A DNA stretch of 64,000 nucleotides, from assembly GCA_036824145.1 (NCBI GenBank), contig DAITAT010000002.1, positions 17,581 to 81,580 of the forward strand. The letters are read 5' to 3'. The position numbers were made by a program, and so were the translations under genes. The notes beneath the pieces are model-generated. The model was not told the origin of the DNA, ran no database searches, and saw only the letters and a program-made list of their open reading frames with translations. The stretch comes from DATMMS01 sp036824145. Lineage in GTDB: Bacteria > Chloroflexota > Dormibacteria > DASZGP01. This document shows, in pieces, positions 1 to 8,742 of this stretch (positions are counted from its first letter, which is position 1; each line of letters starts with the position of its first letter).

Positions 1-808
1 GCAACGCGAGCAGCACGAAGAGGACGGTCAGTGATGTGTTGAGTGACCTCGCCAGCGACTGCACGATCGACAGGTTGACCACCGCCTCGAAATTTTGCCG
101 CAAGAGCCGCTGCGCGCCACCAAAGCGCAGGTTCTCGCGAATCCTGTCGAAGATGACGATGGTGTCGTGGACCGAGAAGCCGACCACCGTCAGCACCGCG
201 GTCACAAAGAGCAGGTCGACCTCACCGATGGCCAGGTTGAAGACCTTGCCCAGGATCGAGAAGATGCCGGTAAGGACGAAGACGTCGTGAAGCAGCGCGA
301 TGATGGCGCTGACAGCGAACTTCCAGCGCCCCACCCCAGGGACTGAGAAGCGCAGCGCAAGGTAGACCACGATACCGAACGACGCCAGGGTGATCAGAAC
401 CGCCGTTGTCACGACGGCCTGGCCGGCGATCTCGGGTCCGACGACGTCGAACGTCTCGACCGCCTGTCCCCCATTTGGCGGGGGCCCGAACTTGCTGTTG
501 AGGTCGTCGCGGATGGTCTGGTCCTGGGGCTTCTGGCCGACGGGCGCGGTACCGCTCAGAGGCTTGGTGGTGATGATGACGCGGTTGCTGCTCGCGTCCT
601 GGACGATGGCGTTGACCTGGAACGTGTCTATCTCTTTCTGCACGTCAGCAGCGCTGACGCCGTTCTTGTAGTGGAGGGTGATCCGGTTGCCACCGCTGAA
701 CGCTATCCCCAGCCGGAAGCCGACGGTGGCCATCGAGATGATTCCCGGGATGATGATCAGCAGCGAGAGCAGGAAGAAGTAGTTCCGCTTGGCAATGATG
801 TCCTTCAC
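1..808 (-). CDS. secF: Protein translocase subunit SecF (C-terminus outside window)
   Basis: SecF works with SecD in the cytoplasmic membrane and uses the proton motive force to help SecYEG-exported proteins complete translocation. The translation from GTG at 808 begins MKDIIAKRNYFF, then a hydrophobic segment and the SecF-typical FSGGNRI stretch. A periplasmic domain follows, then the membrane segments with the conserved HDVFVLTG and DRIRENLR regions. About 269 codons are present; the reading frame is still open at base 1, so the end of the protein lies outside the window. The GTG overlaps the secD stop as GTGA, which fixes the start and implies coupled translation. Confidence 0.93.
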   Translation of the reverse strand, partial: MKDIIAKRNYFFLLSLLIIIPGIISMATVGFRLGIAFSGGNRITLHYKNGVSAADVQKEIDTFQVNAIVQDASSNRVIITTKPLSGTAPVGQKPQDQTIRDDLNSKFGPPPNGGQAVETFDVVGPEIAGQAVVTTAVLITLASFGIVVYLALRFSVPGVGRWKFAVSAIIALLHDVFVLTGIFSILGKVFNLAIGEVDLLFVTAVLTVVGFSVHDTIVIFDRIRENLRFGGAQRLLRQNFEAVVNLSIVQSLARSLNTSLTVLFVLLAL

Positions 809-2301
809 TGCATTCGCTCCACTGCGAAGAGGAAGGGCGTCCGCAGGCTGTGATACCTGATGACCAGGTGAAGCAGGAGATTGGTGACGACGACCGCCGA
901 GAAGAAGCTCACCGCCACCCCGATGCCCAGCGTTAGGCCGAAGCCCTTGGCCTGGGTGAATCCGACCAGCCCGGGGATCCGGTCCTGCAGGTACAGGACC
1001 GCGCAGGTGATCAGGGTGCTGATGTTGGAGTCGCGGATTGCGGGCAGGGCACGGGTGTGGGCAGCTTCAACGGCGGCCGCCAGCGAGCGGCCGTTCCGAA
1101 GTTCTTCCCTTAATCGCTCGAAGATGAGGACGTTGGCATCGACAGCCATGCCCACGGACAGCACGAACCCGGCGATGCCGGCCAGGGTGAGAGTGACAGG
1201 GATGAGCTTGAAGGCCCCCAGGACGACCGCGGCGTAGAAGAGCAAGGCCAAGCTGGCGACAACTCCGGGCAGCCGGTAATAGCCGATCATGAACACCACC
1301 ACCACGGCCAGGCCAAGCGCCCCGCCCAGCAGGCTCAAGCGCACCGAGTCCGAGCCAAGCGTCGCCCCCACCGAGTTGGCTGCAACGATGGTGATCTTGC
1401 CGGGAAGCTTGCCGGCGTTGAGGGTGGCGACAAGATCCTTGCGGTAGGTGGTGTCCGAGCTGACGTTGCCGCCGGAAATCTGGAATTGGCCGCCGGTCAG
1501 CGCCGACTGGACATTGGCGTTGTTCACCATGGTGTTGTCGAGGAAGATGGCGAGCTGGTTGGCCGGCGTCCCCTGTGTCTGAGCCGCCATCGGCGTCGAC
1601 TGCTGGCCGAGGATGTTCGACCCGGCGTCGGTCAGTGAGATGCTGACGATTGGTTGGTTGGTGTTGGTGTCGGTGCTCTCGCTGGCGACGGTGATCTGGC
1701 TGCCGTCCAAGCCGAACTCTTTGGGCAGGTAGCCGAGGGGGATGCACTCCTTGGTGGCGCTGCCGAAGCAGGTGCCGCCCTCAGAGACGGGAACGTAGCT
1801 CGGGTCGACGATGGGATCACCGGTGGCGTCTTTGGGGACCCCGAGTTTCCCCCCCGGACCCGGCGTGGCCGGCGTCCAGACTCGGAACGTGAGCTTGGAA
1901 GTCTTACCCACAAGCTGGCGGGCGCGGTCGAAATCGACACCGGGGAGTTGGACCACGACCCGGTTCGCGCCCTGGGTCTGGACCACTGCCTCGCGCACGC
2001 CGATGTTGTTGACGCGGTTCTCCATGACCTGCACGGTGGAGTTCTGGGCGTCCTGCATGGTGTTGTTGCGAGCCAGCGATCGAGGGTCGATCTCGAGCAC
2101 GATCTCGGTGCCGCCCTGCAAGTCAAGCCCCTTCGAGACGAAGAGCTGGCGGCCGAACAGCGTAGGCGTCTGAGTGGCCTGCAGAGGTTGGCTGAAAGGG
2201 ATGTGGTTGAAATACCGGTAGATGTAGCTGTACCCGTCGATGAAGATCGCCACCAGGGCCACAAACAGGACCCCGAAGGCCAGCCATCTATTTATCCGCA
2301 C
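805..2301 (-). CDS. secD: Protein translocase subunit SecD
   Basis: Partner of SecF in proton-driven protein export. The 498-residue product has an N-terminal membrane segment (about residues 5-28), the SecD signature LDLQGGTEIVLEID near residue 60, a large periplasmic region, and a C-terminal membrane block starting near residue 320 with the conserved GMAVDANVLIFERLREE segment. Length is normal for the family. The start overlaps the end of tgt by 14 bases and the stop overlaps secF by 4. The usual neighbour yajC is not found between tgt and secD. Confidence 0.96.
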   Translation of the reverse strand: MRINRWLAFGVLFVALVAIFIDGYSYIYRYFNHIPFSQPLQATQTPTLFGRQLFVSKGLDLQGGTEIVLEIDPRSLARNNTMQDAQNSTVQVMENRVNNIGVREAVVQTQGANRVVVQLPGVDFDRARQLVGKTSKLTFRVWTPATPGPGGKLGVPKDATGDPIVDPSYVPVSEGGTCFGSATKECIPLGYLPKEFGLDGSQITVASESTDTNTNQPIVSISLTDAGSNILGQQSTPMAAQTQGTPANQLAIFLDNTMVNNANVQSALTGGQFQISGGNVSSDTTYRKDLVATLNAGKLPGKITIVAANSVGATLGSDSVRLSLLGGALGLAVVVVFMIGYYRLPGVVASLALLFYAAVVLGAFKLIPVTLTLAGIAGFVLSVGMAVDANVLIFERLREELRNGRSLAAAVEAAHTRALPAIRDSNISTLITCAVLYLQDRIPGLVGFTQAKGFGLTLGIGVAVSFFSAVVVTNLLLHLVIRYHSLRTPFLFAVERMQ

Positions 2302-3412
2302 GGCGTCGGATTATATCTGCGCCATCGATTCGCGCGGATTGGAACTGGGCGAACTCACCGGCCAGGATGGCAACGCGAGCGAGTCGGGTCAGCTCGAGGG
2401 TGTGGTGCAGGTTATGGATCGTCAGTAGGCGGTAGCCCAGCAGTTCACCACGGAGGAAGAGATAGCGAAGCTGAGCGCGGGAGTGGCTGCGACACGCGGC
2501 GCAGGCGCAGCCCTCCTCGAGGGGGCCGGGGTCATCGGTGTAGGCGGCGTTGGAGATGTTGAGGCGGTCGGGCCCGACCAGCGCCGAGCCCGTCCGCGCC
2601 AGCCGAGTCGGCCAGACGCAATCGAAGAGGTCGACGCCGGCGGCGATCGCACCGAGCAGCTCGGGCTCGCTGCCGACGCCCATCAGGTAGCGCGGCTTGT
2701 CCGCGGCCAGCTCCTGGTTGACCACCACGGCCAGCTCGTGCCCCAGGCCCGCCGGCTCGCCGAGGCTGAGGCCGCCGATGGCGTTGCCGGGGAAACTCAT
2801 GGCATCGATGGCGCGTGCGCTCTGGCGTCGCAGCTCGGGGTTGAAGCCCCCCTGCACGATGCCAAATAGCTCGGTTGGACCACGACTCCAGGCATCACGG
2901 CATCGCTCGGCCCAGAGGTGAGTGCGCTCGGTGGCGGCCTCGGCGGCGGCCGGTGCGGCCGGGTATCCCACCGGGTGATCCAGCGCCATCATCACGTCCG
3001 GCGCCATCTGCTCCTGGAGGGCGATCGCCAGCTCGGGGGTGAGCTTCCGCTCCTCCCCCTCGGCATCCTGGAAGCGCACGCCGTCGTCGTCGACGGTGGC
3101 CGTGCCGGCTCGGTCGAGACTGACGGCCTGGTAGCCGCCGCTGTCGGTGAGGATGTTGCCCTGCCAGCCGGTCAAGGCGTGCAGGCCGCCGGCCTGTGCC
3201 ACGGCATCGCCCCCGGGCGCCATCCACAGGTGGTAGGCGTTGGCCAGGATGATGCTCGGCCCAAGGCGGCGGAGGTCCTCGGTGTCGATCGCCTTGACAG
3301 TGCCCCGGGTGCCCACCGGCATGAAGGATGGCGTCTCGACGACGCCATGGCCCAGGGTCAGGCGCGCGGCCCGCGGCGACACCGCCCCGCCAGCGAGCAG
3401 CTCGAATTTCAG
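2288..3412 (-). CDS. tgt: Queuine/preQ1 tRNA-guanine transglycosylase, apparent CTG start
   Basis: Exchanges guanine 34 for preQ1 in tRNAs with GUN anticodons. DSGGYQ near residue 90 holds the general acid/base aspartate and FDCVWPTR the nucleophile aspartate. The zinc ligands are in CACAAC followed by a downstream His in LTIHNLHH. Homology begins at LKFELLAGG, which requires a start at CTG 3412. That CTG overlaps the queA stop as CTGA and has GGAG five bases upstream. The next usual codon, GTG at 3382, would drop the conserved first strand. From CTG the product is 374 residues, the normal length. It follows queA, the next queuosine enzyme. Confidence 0.93.
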   Translation of the reverse strand: MKFELLAGGAVSPRAARLTLGHGVVETPSFMPVGTRGTVKAIDTEDLRRLGPSIILANAYHLWMAPGGDAVAQAGGLHALTGWQGNILTDSGGYQAVSLDRAGTATVDDDGVRFQDAEGEERKLTPELAIALQEQMAPDVMMALDHPVGYPAAPAAAEAATERTHLWAERCRDAWSRGPTELFGIVQGGFNPELRRQSARAIDAMSFPGNAIGGLSLGEPAGLGHELAVVVNQELAADKPRYLMGVGSEPELLGAIAAGVDLFDCVWPTRLARTGSALVGPDRLNISNAAYTDDPGPLEEGCACAACRSHSRAQLRYLFLRGELLGYRLLTIHNLHHTLELTRLARVAILAGEFAQFQSARIDGADIIRRRADK

Positions 3413-4467
3413 GCCGGCTCCAGCAGCATCGCGTCGCCAAAGCTGTAGAACCGGTAGCCGCGCTCGATGGCCTCCCCGTAGGCCGCCAACACCCGCTCGC
3501 GGCCCGCGAACGCCGACACCATCACCAGCAGCGTGCTCTTGGGGAGGTGGAAGTTGGTTAGCAGCAGGTCGACTTCGCGGAACCGAAAGCCGGGACGGAT
3601 GAAGATGTCGGTGTCGCCGGCGTCGGGGATGAGGTCGGCCCGGGAGCGTTTGAGGGCGGCCGCCTCCAGGGCGCGCGCGGAGGTGGTGCCGACTGCCACG
3701 ACCCGGCCGCCGCGTCCCCGACATGCGTCGATGGCGGCACGCGTCGGCCGGGGGATGCGATAGGCCTCCGAATGCATCCGATGCTCCTTTAGGTTCTCGG
3801 TGCGCAGTGGCTGGAAAGTGTCGAGCCCGATCCGCAGCGTCAGCGCGGCGCGCTCGATGCCGGCCGCCTGGAGCCCATCCATCATCGCGTCGGTGAAGTG
3901 CAGGCCGGCTGTGGGCGCGGCGGCCGAGCCGCGCACGCGGGCGTAAACCGTCTGGTAGCGCTCGGGGTCGTTGAGGCGCTCTTTGATGTAAGGCGGCAGG
4001 GGCGCCTCGCCGATCTCAGGCAGCAGCGCTTTCAGCCGGCCAGGCGGCGAGAAGCGCAGGACCCGGCCACCGCCGGGCGACTGCTCGACGACGTCCGCCC
4101 ACAACGAGAACCGGAGCTGGAGCCGCGCCCCCGGATAGGCGGCCTTACCAGGGCGCACCAGGCACTCCCAACTGTCTGCATCCTTGCCAATGGGATTCAG
4201 GAGCAGGATCTCGGCACCGCGCTCCCTGAGCCGGAAACGAATCCGCGCCGGCAGCACCCGGGTTTCGTTGACCACCAGAAGGTCGCCGGCGCGGAGCTGG
4301 TCCGGGAGGTCAGAGAACGTGAGGTCCCGCGCCGCGCCGCCGGCGGGCAGATGGAGCAGCCGCGACGAGTCGCGCTGCTCCAGGGGATGCTGAGCGATCA
4401 GCCCCGGAGGCAGCTCGAATTCGTAGTCGGCCAGCAGCCCGCCGTCGGCCTCCGCCGGTCGGCCCAT
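3409..4467 (-). CDS. queA: S-adenosylmethionine:tRNA ribosyltransferase-isomerase QueA
   Basis: Transfers and isomerises the ribosyl group of SAM onto preQ1-modified tRNA to form epoxyqueuosine. The product begins near YEFELPPGLIAQHP, the usual QueA N-terminus, and contains GLHFTD, GTTSARALE and FHLPKSTLL, all typical of the family. About 352 residues, normal length. The start is placed at ATG 4467; an in-frame TTG at 4476 is an alternative and neither has a clear Shine-Dalgarno. It lies 16 bases after ruvB (7 from the TTG) and overlaps tgt by four bases, so it forms a queuosine pair inside the ruvB-secF transcription unit. Confidence 0.95.
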   Translation of the reverse strand: MGRPAEADGGLLADYEFELPPGLIAQHPLEQRDSSRLLHLPAGGAARDLTFSDLPDQLRAGDLLVVNETRVLPARIRFRLRERGAEILLLNPIGKDADSWECLVRPGKAAYPGARLQLRFSLWADVVEQSPGGGRVLRFSPPGRLKALLPEIGEAPLPPYIKERLNDPERYQTVYARVRGSAAAPTAGLHFTDAMMDGLQAAGIERAALTLRIGLDTFQPLRTENLKEHRMHSEAYRIPRPTRAAIDACRGRGGRVVAVGTTSARALEAAALKRSRADLIPDAGDTDIFIRPGFRFREVDLLLTNFHLPKSTLLVMVSAFAGRERVLAAYGEAIERGYRFYSFGDAMLLEPA

Positions 4468-4483
4468 CGCTTCCAAGGCCGGG

Positions 4484-5512
4484 CTAGGTAAAGAGGTCGG
4501 GCTGGTCGCTCCGCGCCGGCGGCTTCAGGCCGAGGTGGGTGTAGGCCAACTTGGTGGCGACCCGGCCGCGCGGCGTGCGGGCGAGGAAGCCCAGCTGGAT
4601 CAGGAACGGCTCGAAGACCTCCTCAACCGTCTCGCGCTCCTCGGAGATCGAAACCGCCACCGTGTCGACCCCGACCGGGCCTCCCCCGTATTTCTCGATC
4701 ACTGTCGAGAGGATGCGCCGGTCGAGTTGGTCCAGGCCCGCGGAGTCGATCGACAGCAACTCCATGGTGGCGCTGACAGCGGCGGCGTCGATTCGCCCGG
4801 AGCCCTTGACCTGGGCCCAGTCGCGGACCCGACGCAGGAGCCGGTTGGCGATCCGCGGCGTGCCCCGGGAGCGCATCGACAACACTTCGGCGGCATCGGC
4901 GTCGATCTCGATGCCGAGGATCTTGGCCGACCGCAGCAGGATGGCGTGGATGTCGGCGGGATCGTAGAACTCGAGCCGGAAGATGGCCCCGAAGCGATCG
5001 CGCAGCGGTGAGGACAGCATCCCCTGGCGGGTGGTCGCGCCGATGACGGTGAAGTTCGGCAGGTTGAGCCGGAGCGACTGGGCGCCGGCGCCCTTGCCGC
5101 TGACCCAGTCGAATTTGAAGTCCTCCATCGCCGGGTAGAGAGACTCCTCCACCGGTCGCGCCAGGCGATGGATCTCATCGACGAAGAAGACGCCGCCCTC
5201 CTCCAGGTTCATCAGGATCGAGGCCAGCGCTCCCTGGTGCTCGATCGCGGGCCCCGAGCTGGTCCTGATCTCGACCCCCAGCTCGTTGGCAAGGATGTTC
5301 GCGAGAGTGGTCTTGCCCAGGCCCGGTGAGCCGCAGAGGAGAATGTGCTCGAGAGCCTCACCGCGACGTTTGGCGCCTTCGAGGATCAGCTCCAGGTTGT
5401 CCTTCAGGGGCCGCTGGCCGATGAACTCCGAGAGCCGGCGCGGACGGAGACTGACTTCGATCTCGTCCTCGACGCCGAGGCTCTGCGGCTCCAGCACCCG
5501 CGCTTCACTCAT
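4484..5512 (-). CDS. ruvB: Holliday junction branch migration helicase RuvB
   Basis: Hexameric AAA+ motor that drives branch migration on RuvA-bound Holliday junctions. The 342-residue product has Walker A GSPGLGKTT at residues 61-69, Walker B VDEIH at 111-115, sensor I in GATTRQGML, an arginine finger region SPLRDRFG, and the C-terminal winged helix ending RTPRGRVATKLAY. An AGGAG Shine-Dalgarno lies 7 bases before ATG 5512. It is separated from ruvA by 83 bases that may hold its own promoter. Confidence 0.97.
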   Translation of the reverse strand: MSEARVLEPQSLGVEDEIEVSLRPRRLSEFIGQRPLKDNLELILEGAKRRGEALEHILLCGSPGLGKTTLANILANELGVEIRTSSGPAIEHQGALASILMNLEEGGVFFVDEIHRLARPVEESLYPAMEDFKFDWVSGKGAGAQSLRLNLPNFTVIGATTRQGMLSSPLRDRFGAIFRLEFYDPADIHAILLRSAKILGIEIDADAAEVLSMRSRGTPRIANRLLRRVRDWAQVKGSGRIDAAAVSATMELLSIDSAGLDQLDRRILSTVIEKYGGGPVGVDTVAVSISEERETVEEVFEPFLIQLGFLARTPRGRVATKLAYTHLGLKPPARSDQPDLFT

Positions 5513-5595
5513 GGCCGAACTCCTGCTGCAACGTGTGGTTGACTGACTCAGGACCTGGCCCGATCTTAGGATCTGCCACAGGAAAAAGAAAGCAC
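5513..5595 (-). promoter_or_regulatory. ruvA-ruvB intergenic region with a possible ruvB promoter
   Basis: This 83-base interval is one of the few spacers in an otherwise compact operon. On the minus strand it holds a -10-like hexamer TAAGAT (5563-5568) and, 38 bases further on, an AGGAG ribosome binding site at 5520-5524. No convincing -35 box is visible. It may let ruvB-queA-tgt-secDF be transcribed apart from ruvCA. Confidence 0.4.
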
Positions 5596-6207
5596 TCAGC
5601 CGGAACGATCGAGCGCCTTGAGCACCTCGGTCACCACGGTTTCGAGCGCCATCTCGTCGTTGATGTCGATGGCGCCCAACGCGCGCCGAACCTCCGACTC
5701 TCGATACCCCAGTGAAACCAGGGCGCGGACCGAGCCCTCGGCAACACCCGGGCGTATTCCGCCCGTGGCTTCGGCGCCGTCAGCTGTGGCACCGCTGAGA
5801 TATTCCTCCCTGAGCTTGTCGCGGAGCTCGAGGATCACACGGGCGGCGGTCTTGATCCCGATGCCGGGGACTGTGGCCAGCAGCGCTTTATCCTCCTGGA
5901 AGACGGCTTTCTTGAGCAAGGTGACGTCGGACTGGGAGATCATCCCGAGCGCCGCCTTGGGCCCAATCCCCTTCACCGACATCAGCAGCTCGAAGAACTC
6001 GCGGTCCTCAACCGTCTTGAAGCCGTAGAGCGAGATCTGGTCCTCACGTACGTAGGTGTGGATGTGCAGGTAGACGTCCGCGCCGATGGTGGCCACCTCG
6101 GCCAGAAGGCGGCCTGGGGCGGTCACGAGATAGCCGACGTCGCCGACCTCGACGACCATCGTCTCGATGCCGACATGACTGACCTTGCCCCGCAGGGTGG
6201 CAATCAC
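5596..6207 (-). CDS. ruvA: Holliday junction DNA-binding protein RuvA
   Basis: Tetrameric protein that binds four-way junctions and recruits RuvB. The N-terminal OB domain begins VIATLRGKV, two helix-hairpin-helix regions follow (LMSVKGIGPKAALG and TVPGIGIKTAARVILEL), and a C-terminal RuvB-contact domain ends the 203-residue protein. The start is GTG 6207, which overlaps the ruvC stop as GTGA and matches the family N-terminus. A longer reading from 6252 would add 15 unconserved residues inside ruvC. Confidence 0.96.
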   Translation of the reverse strand: MIATLRGKVSHVGIETMVVEVGDVGYLVTAPGRLLAEVATIGADVYLHIHTYVREDQISLYGFKTVEDREFFELLMSVKGIGPKAALGMISQSDVTLLKKAVFQEDKALLATVPGIGIKTAARVILELRDKLREEYLSGATADGAEATGGIRPGVAEGSVRALVSLGYRESEVRRALGAIDINDEMALETVVTEVLKALDRSG

Positions 6208-6704
6208 GAAACCTGCCTCCCCGGCTGAAGACGATGGCTCTGGAGGTGACAAAGGGCGATGGCGACGGCGTCGAAGGCATCGTCGGGCAGCTTGTCGGGA
6301 GCCTCCACGGAAGCCCGCACCATCTTGATCATCTGCGGCTTGGTGGCCTTGCCATAGCCGGTCAGCGAGCTCTTGACCTGCATCGGGGTGTACTCCCAGA
6401 CCGCCAGCCCGCTCTCCTCCATCGCCAGCAGGATAACGCCGCGGGCCTCAGCCACCTGCATCGCGGTGGTGGTGTTGCTGGCGAAGAAGAGTTGCTCGAC
6501 CGCGGCCGCGTCGGGCTTGGTCTCGGCGATCAGGACGCTGAGCTCGCGGTGAAGCTGCGCAAGGCGTTTGGGACCGGCCATTCCAGCCGTCGTCGTGATC
6601 ACGCCGAAGTGCGAGAGCGTGCGCTTGCCGCCGGCGCTGCGGACCAGGGCCACCCCGGTGGTAGCGATGCCAGGGTCGACGCCGAGGACCAGCGTGTCGG
6701 TCAC
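6204..6704 (-). CDS. ruvC: Holliday junction resolvase RuvC
   Basis: Dimeric endonuclease that cuts Holliday junctions symmetrically. The first catalytic aspartate is in LGVDPGIATTG at the N-terminus, the second acidic residue in AVEQLFF, and the C-terminal acidic pair in PDDAFDAVAIALCH. The 166-residue length is typical. It follows yebC by 10 bases and overlaps ruvA by 4, giving the common bacterial order yebC-ruvC-ruvA. Confidence 0.97.
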   Translation of the reverse strand: MTDTLVLGVDPGIATTGVALVRSAGGKRTLSHFGVITTTAGMAGPKRLAQLHRELSVLIAETKPDAAAVEQLFFASNTTTAMQVAEARGVILLAMEESGLAVWEYTPMQVKSSLTGYGKATKPQMIKMVRASVEAPDKLPDDAFDAVAIALCHLQSHRLQPGRQVS

Positions 6705-6714
6705 GCCCGGCGTC

Positions 6715-7473
6715 TCAGACCGCCTGGCTGAGCTTTTCCAGCTTCTCCGAGTCGATGTCGAAGTTGGCGTATACCTGCTGGGCGTCGTCGGAGTCTTCGA
6801 GCGCCTCCATCAGCCGAAGCAAGGTCGACGCGTCGCTATCGTCGGTCACGGGGACGGTCTGGCTGGGCGTCATGGTGAGCTCCGCGGAGGCGATCTTGGC
6901 GCCCAGTCCGGCCAGGCCTTCGCGGACCTTCTCGAAGTCATCCGGCTCGGTCTCCACGTCCAGCTGGCCGTCGCTGACCTGGACGTCGGTGGCGCCGAGC
7001 TCGATCACCTCTAGCGCCAGCTCGTCGGGATTCTTGCCGGCGGGGTCCGCCATGATCACCCCCTGGCGCTTGAAGATCCAAGCCACCGATCCCTGCTCGG
7101 CGACGTTGCCGCCGTGACGGGTGAAGATGCTGCGGATCTCAGAGGCGGTGCGGTTGCGGTTGTCGCTGAGGGCGTCGACCATGATCGCTACGCCGCCGGG
7201 GCCATAGCCCTCGTAGCGCAGCTCCTCGTAGTGAACGCCGCCCTGCTCGCCGGTGCCGCGCTTGATGGCGCGGTCGATGCTGTCGGCAGGCATGTTGACC
7301 TCGCGGGCCTTCTGCACGGCGAGCCTCAGGCGGAAGTTGGCGGTGGGGTCTCCGCCGCCCTCCTTGGCTGCGACCGCGATCTCTCGGGCCATCTTGGTGA
7401 AGATGGCGCCCTTTTTGGCGTCGGTGGCGGCCTTTTTGTGCTTGATCGTCGACCACTTGGAGTGTCCGGACAT
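6715..7473 (-). CDS. yebC: YebC/PmpR-family protein
   Basis: YebC-family proteins are DNA-binding regulators, and newer work on family members also links them to relief of ribosome stalling. The 252-residue product opens MSGHSKWSTIKHKKAATDAK, the family signature, and retains the middle GPGGVA and the ELGA-type motifs. It leads the yebC-ruvC-ruvA unit. A TAGACT hexamer ends 7 bases before the ATG and there is no Shine-Dalgarno, so the transcript may be leaderless. Confidence 0.96.
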   Translation of the reverse strand: MSGHSKWSTIKHKKAATDAKKGAIFTKMAREIAVAAKEGGGDPTANFRLRLAVQKAREVNMPADSIDRAIKRGTGEQGGVHYEELRYEGYGPGGVAIMVDALSDNRNRTASEIRSIFTRHGGNVAEQGSVAWIFKRQGVIMADPAGKNPDELALEVIELGATDVQVSDGQLDVETEPDDFEKVREGLAGLGAKIASAELTMTPSQTVPVTDDSDASTLLRLMEALEDSDDAQQVYANFDIDSEKLEKLSQAV

Positions 7474-7480
7474 GGTTCTG

Positions 7481-7486
7481 AGTCTA
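7481..7486 (-). promoter_or_regulatory. -10-like TAGACT before yebC, probable leaderless start
   Basis: TAGACT on the minus strand is separated from ATG 7473 by 7 bases, where transcription would be expected to begin at or near the start codon. No Shine-Dalgarno precedes yebC. The same arrangement recurs before thrS. No -35 consensus was seen. Confidence 0.5.
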
Positions 7487-7508
7487 AGCCAGGTACCGCC
7501 GGGCGAAT

Positions 7509-8690
7509 TCAGCCGACTTTCACGCGAACGTAACGGCGCTTGCCGACCTGCCAGACATCGCCTTCGGCGGCCGAGTAGGCGCTGTTTACATCTTGGACAA
7601 TGGTGCCGTTGATCTTCACGCCCCGCTGCGAGACCAGCCGCCGAGCCTCCCCTTTGCTGGTCGCCAGGTCGAGCGCCACGAGCGCATCGACAACCCTGGT
7701 CGCGCTACCGGGGAGCTTCTTCTCCTCGATCTCCTCGGGCTGCTCGCGGCGCCGAAATTGGGCCGTGAAGGCCTCCTCAGCCGCGGCGGCCTCCTCGGCA
7801 GAGTGGAAGCGCTTCACGATCGCGCGAGACAGCTCGGCCTTGACATCGCGTGGGTTTTCGCCGCCGGCCAGGCGCTCTTCGATCACGGCGACCTCCTCCT
7901 GGCTGCTGCCCACTGCGAGCAGGAAGTAGCGGCCGATCAGCTCGTCGGGGACCGACATCACCTTGCCGAACATCTCCGCGGGGGGATCGGCGACGCCAAC
8001 GTGGTTGCCCAGTGACTTGCTCATCTTCTGGACCCCGTCCAAGCCTTCGAGCAGCGGCATCGTCAGCACGTCCTGCGGGGGCATCCCCGACTCGCGCTGG
8101 ATGTCGCGGGCGAAGAGCAGGTTGAAGAGCTGGTCGGTGCCGCCCAGCTCAACGTCGGCCGCCACTGCCACCGAGTCGTAGCCCTGCAGCATCGGGTAGA
8201 GCAGCTCGTGCATCCCGATGACGCTGTTGCCGTCGAGGCGCTTACGGAAGTCGTCCCGGGTCGTGATCTGCGCCAGCGTCACCTTGCCCGCGATGCGGAT
8301 CACGTCTGCGAGCGACAACTCATCGAACCATTCCGACTGATGCCGCACCTCGGTCTTGTCGGGGTCGACAACCTTGAAGACCTGCGCCAGGTAGGTCTTG
8401 GCGTTGGCCTTGATCTCGTCGGGCTCAAGCGGACGCCGCGTGGTGGACTGGCCGCTGGGATCGCCGATGCGCGCGGTGAAGTCGCCGATGATCAAGACTG
8501 CGGTATGGCCGAGGTCCTGGAAGTCGCGCAGCTTGCCCAGCACGACTGCGTGGCCAAGGTGGATGTCCGGCGAGCTGGGATCGATCCCCAGCTTGACGCG
8601 CAGCTTGTGCCCGGACTCCACGGCGGCCTGCAAGTGGTCAGCCACCTCGATGTTGACAGCGCCCCGGTTCACCTTCTCCCAGTTCTGCAT
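7509..8690 (-). CDS. tyrS: Tyrosyl-tRNA synthetase
   Basis: Class I synthetase that charges tRNA-Tyr. The HIGH-type motif is HLGH at residues 44-47, the second signature is KMSKSLGNH near residue 230, and an S4 RNA-binding domain closes the 393-residue protein (SKGEARRLVSQRGVKINGTIV region). The start at ATG 8690 (MQNWEKVNRG) is preferred. The reading frame stays open upstream to 8882, but that part is antisense to the divergent penicillin-binding protein and is not conserved. No T-box leader fits in the 52-base divergent spacer. Confidence 0.96.
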   Translation of the reverse strand: MQNWEKVNRGAVNIEVADHLQAAVESGHKLRVKLGIDPSSPDIHLGHAVVLGKLRDFQDLGHTAVLIIGDFTARIGDPSGQSTTRRPLEPDEIKANAKTYLAQVFKVVDPDKTEVRHQSEWFDELSLADVIRIAGKVTLAQITTRDDFRKRLDGNSVIGMHELLYPMLQGYDSVAVAADVELGGTDQLFNLLFARDIQRESGMPPQDVLTMPLLEGLDGVQKMSKSLGNHVGVADPPAEMFGKVMSVPDELIGRYFLLAVGSSQEEVAVIEERLAGGENPRDVKAELSRAIVKRFHSAEEAAAAEEAFTAQFRRREQPEEIEEKKLPGSATRVVDALVALDLATSKGEARRLVSQRGVKINGTIVQDVNSAYSAAEGDVWQVGKRRYVRVKVG

Positions 8691-8697
8691 GGGCCAA

Positions 8698-8703
8698 ATG
8701 GTA
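8698..8703 (-). promoter_or_regulatory. -10-like TACCAT before tyrS
   Basis: TACCAT ends 7 bases before ATG 8690 on the minus strand, in the divergent spacer shared with the penicillin-binding protein. The spacing matches the leaderless pattern seen before yebC and thrS. There is no Shine-Dalgarno. Confidence 0.4.
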
Positions 8704-8727
8704 CCGGGAGCTCTAACGTCGCCCCGA

Positions 8728-8733
8728 TAGACT
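8728..8733 (+). promoter_or_regulatory. -10-like TAGACT before the penicillin-binding protein
   Basis: TAGACT on the plus strand lies 9 bases before ATG 8743 with no Shine-Dalgarno between. It is the plus-strand half of a 52-base divergent promoter region. A -35 box is not evident. Confidence 0.42.
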
Positions 8734-8742
8734 GGTTTGCAG

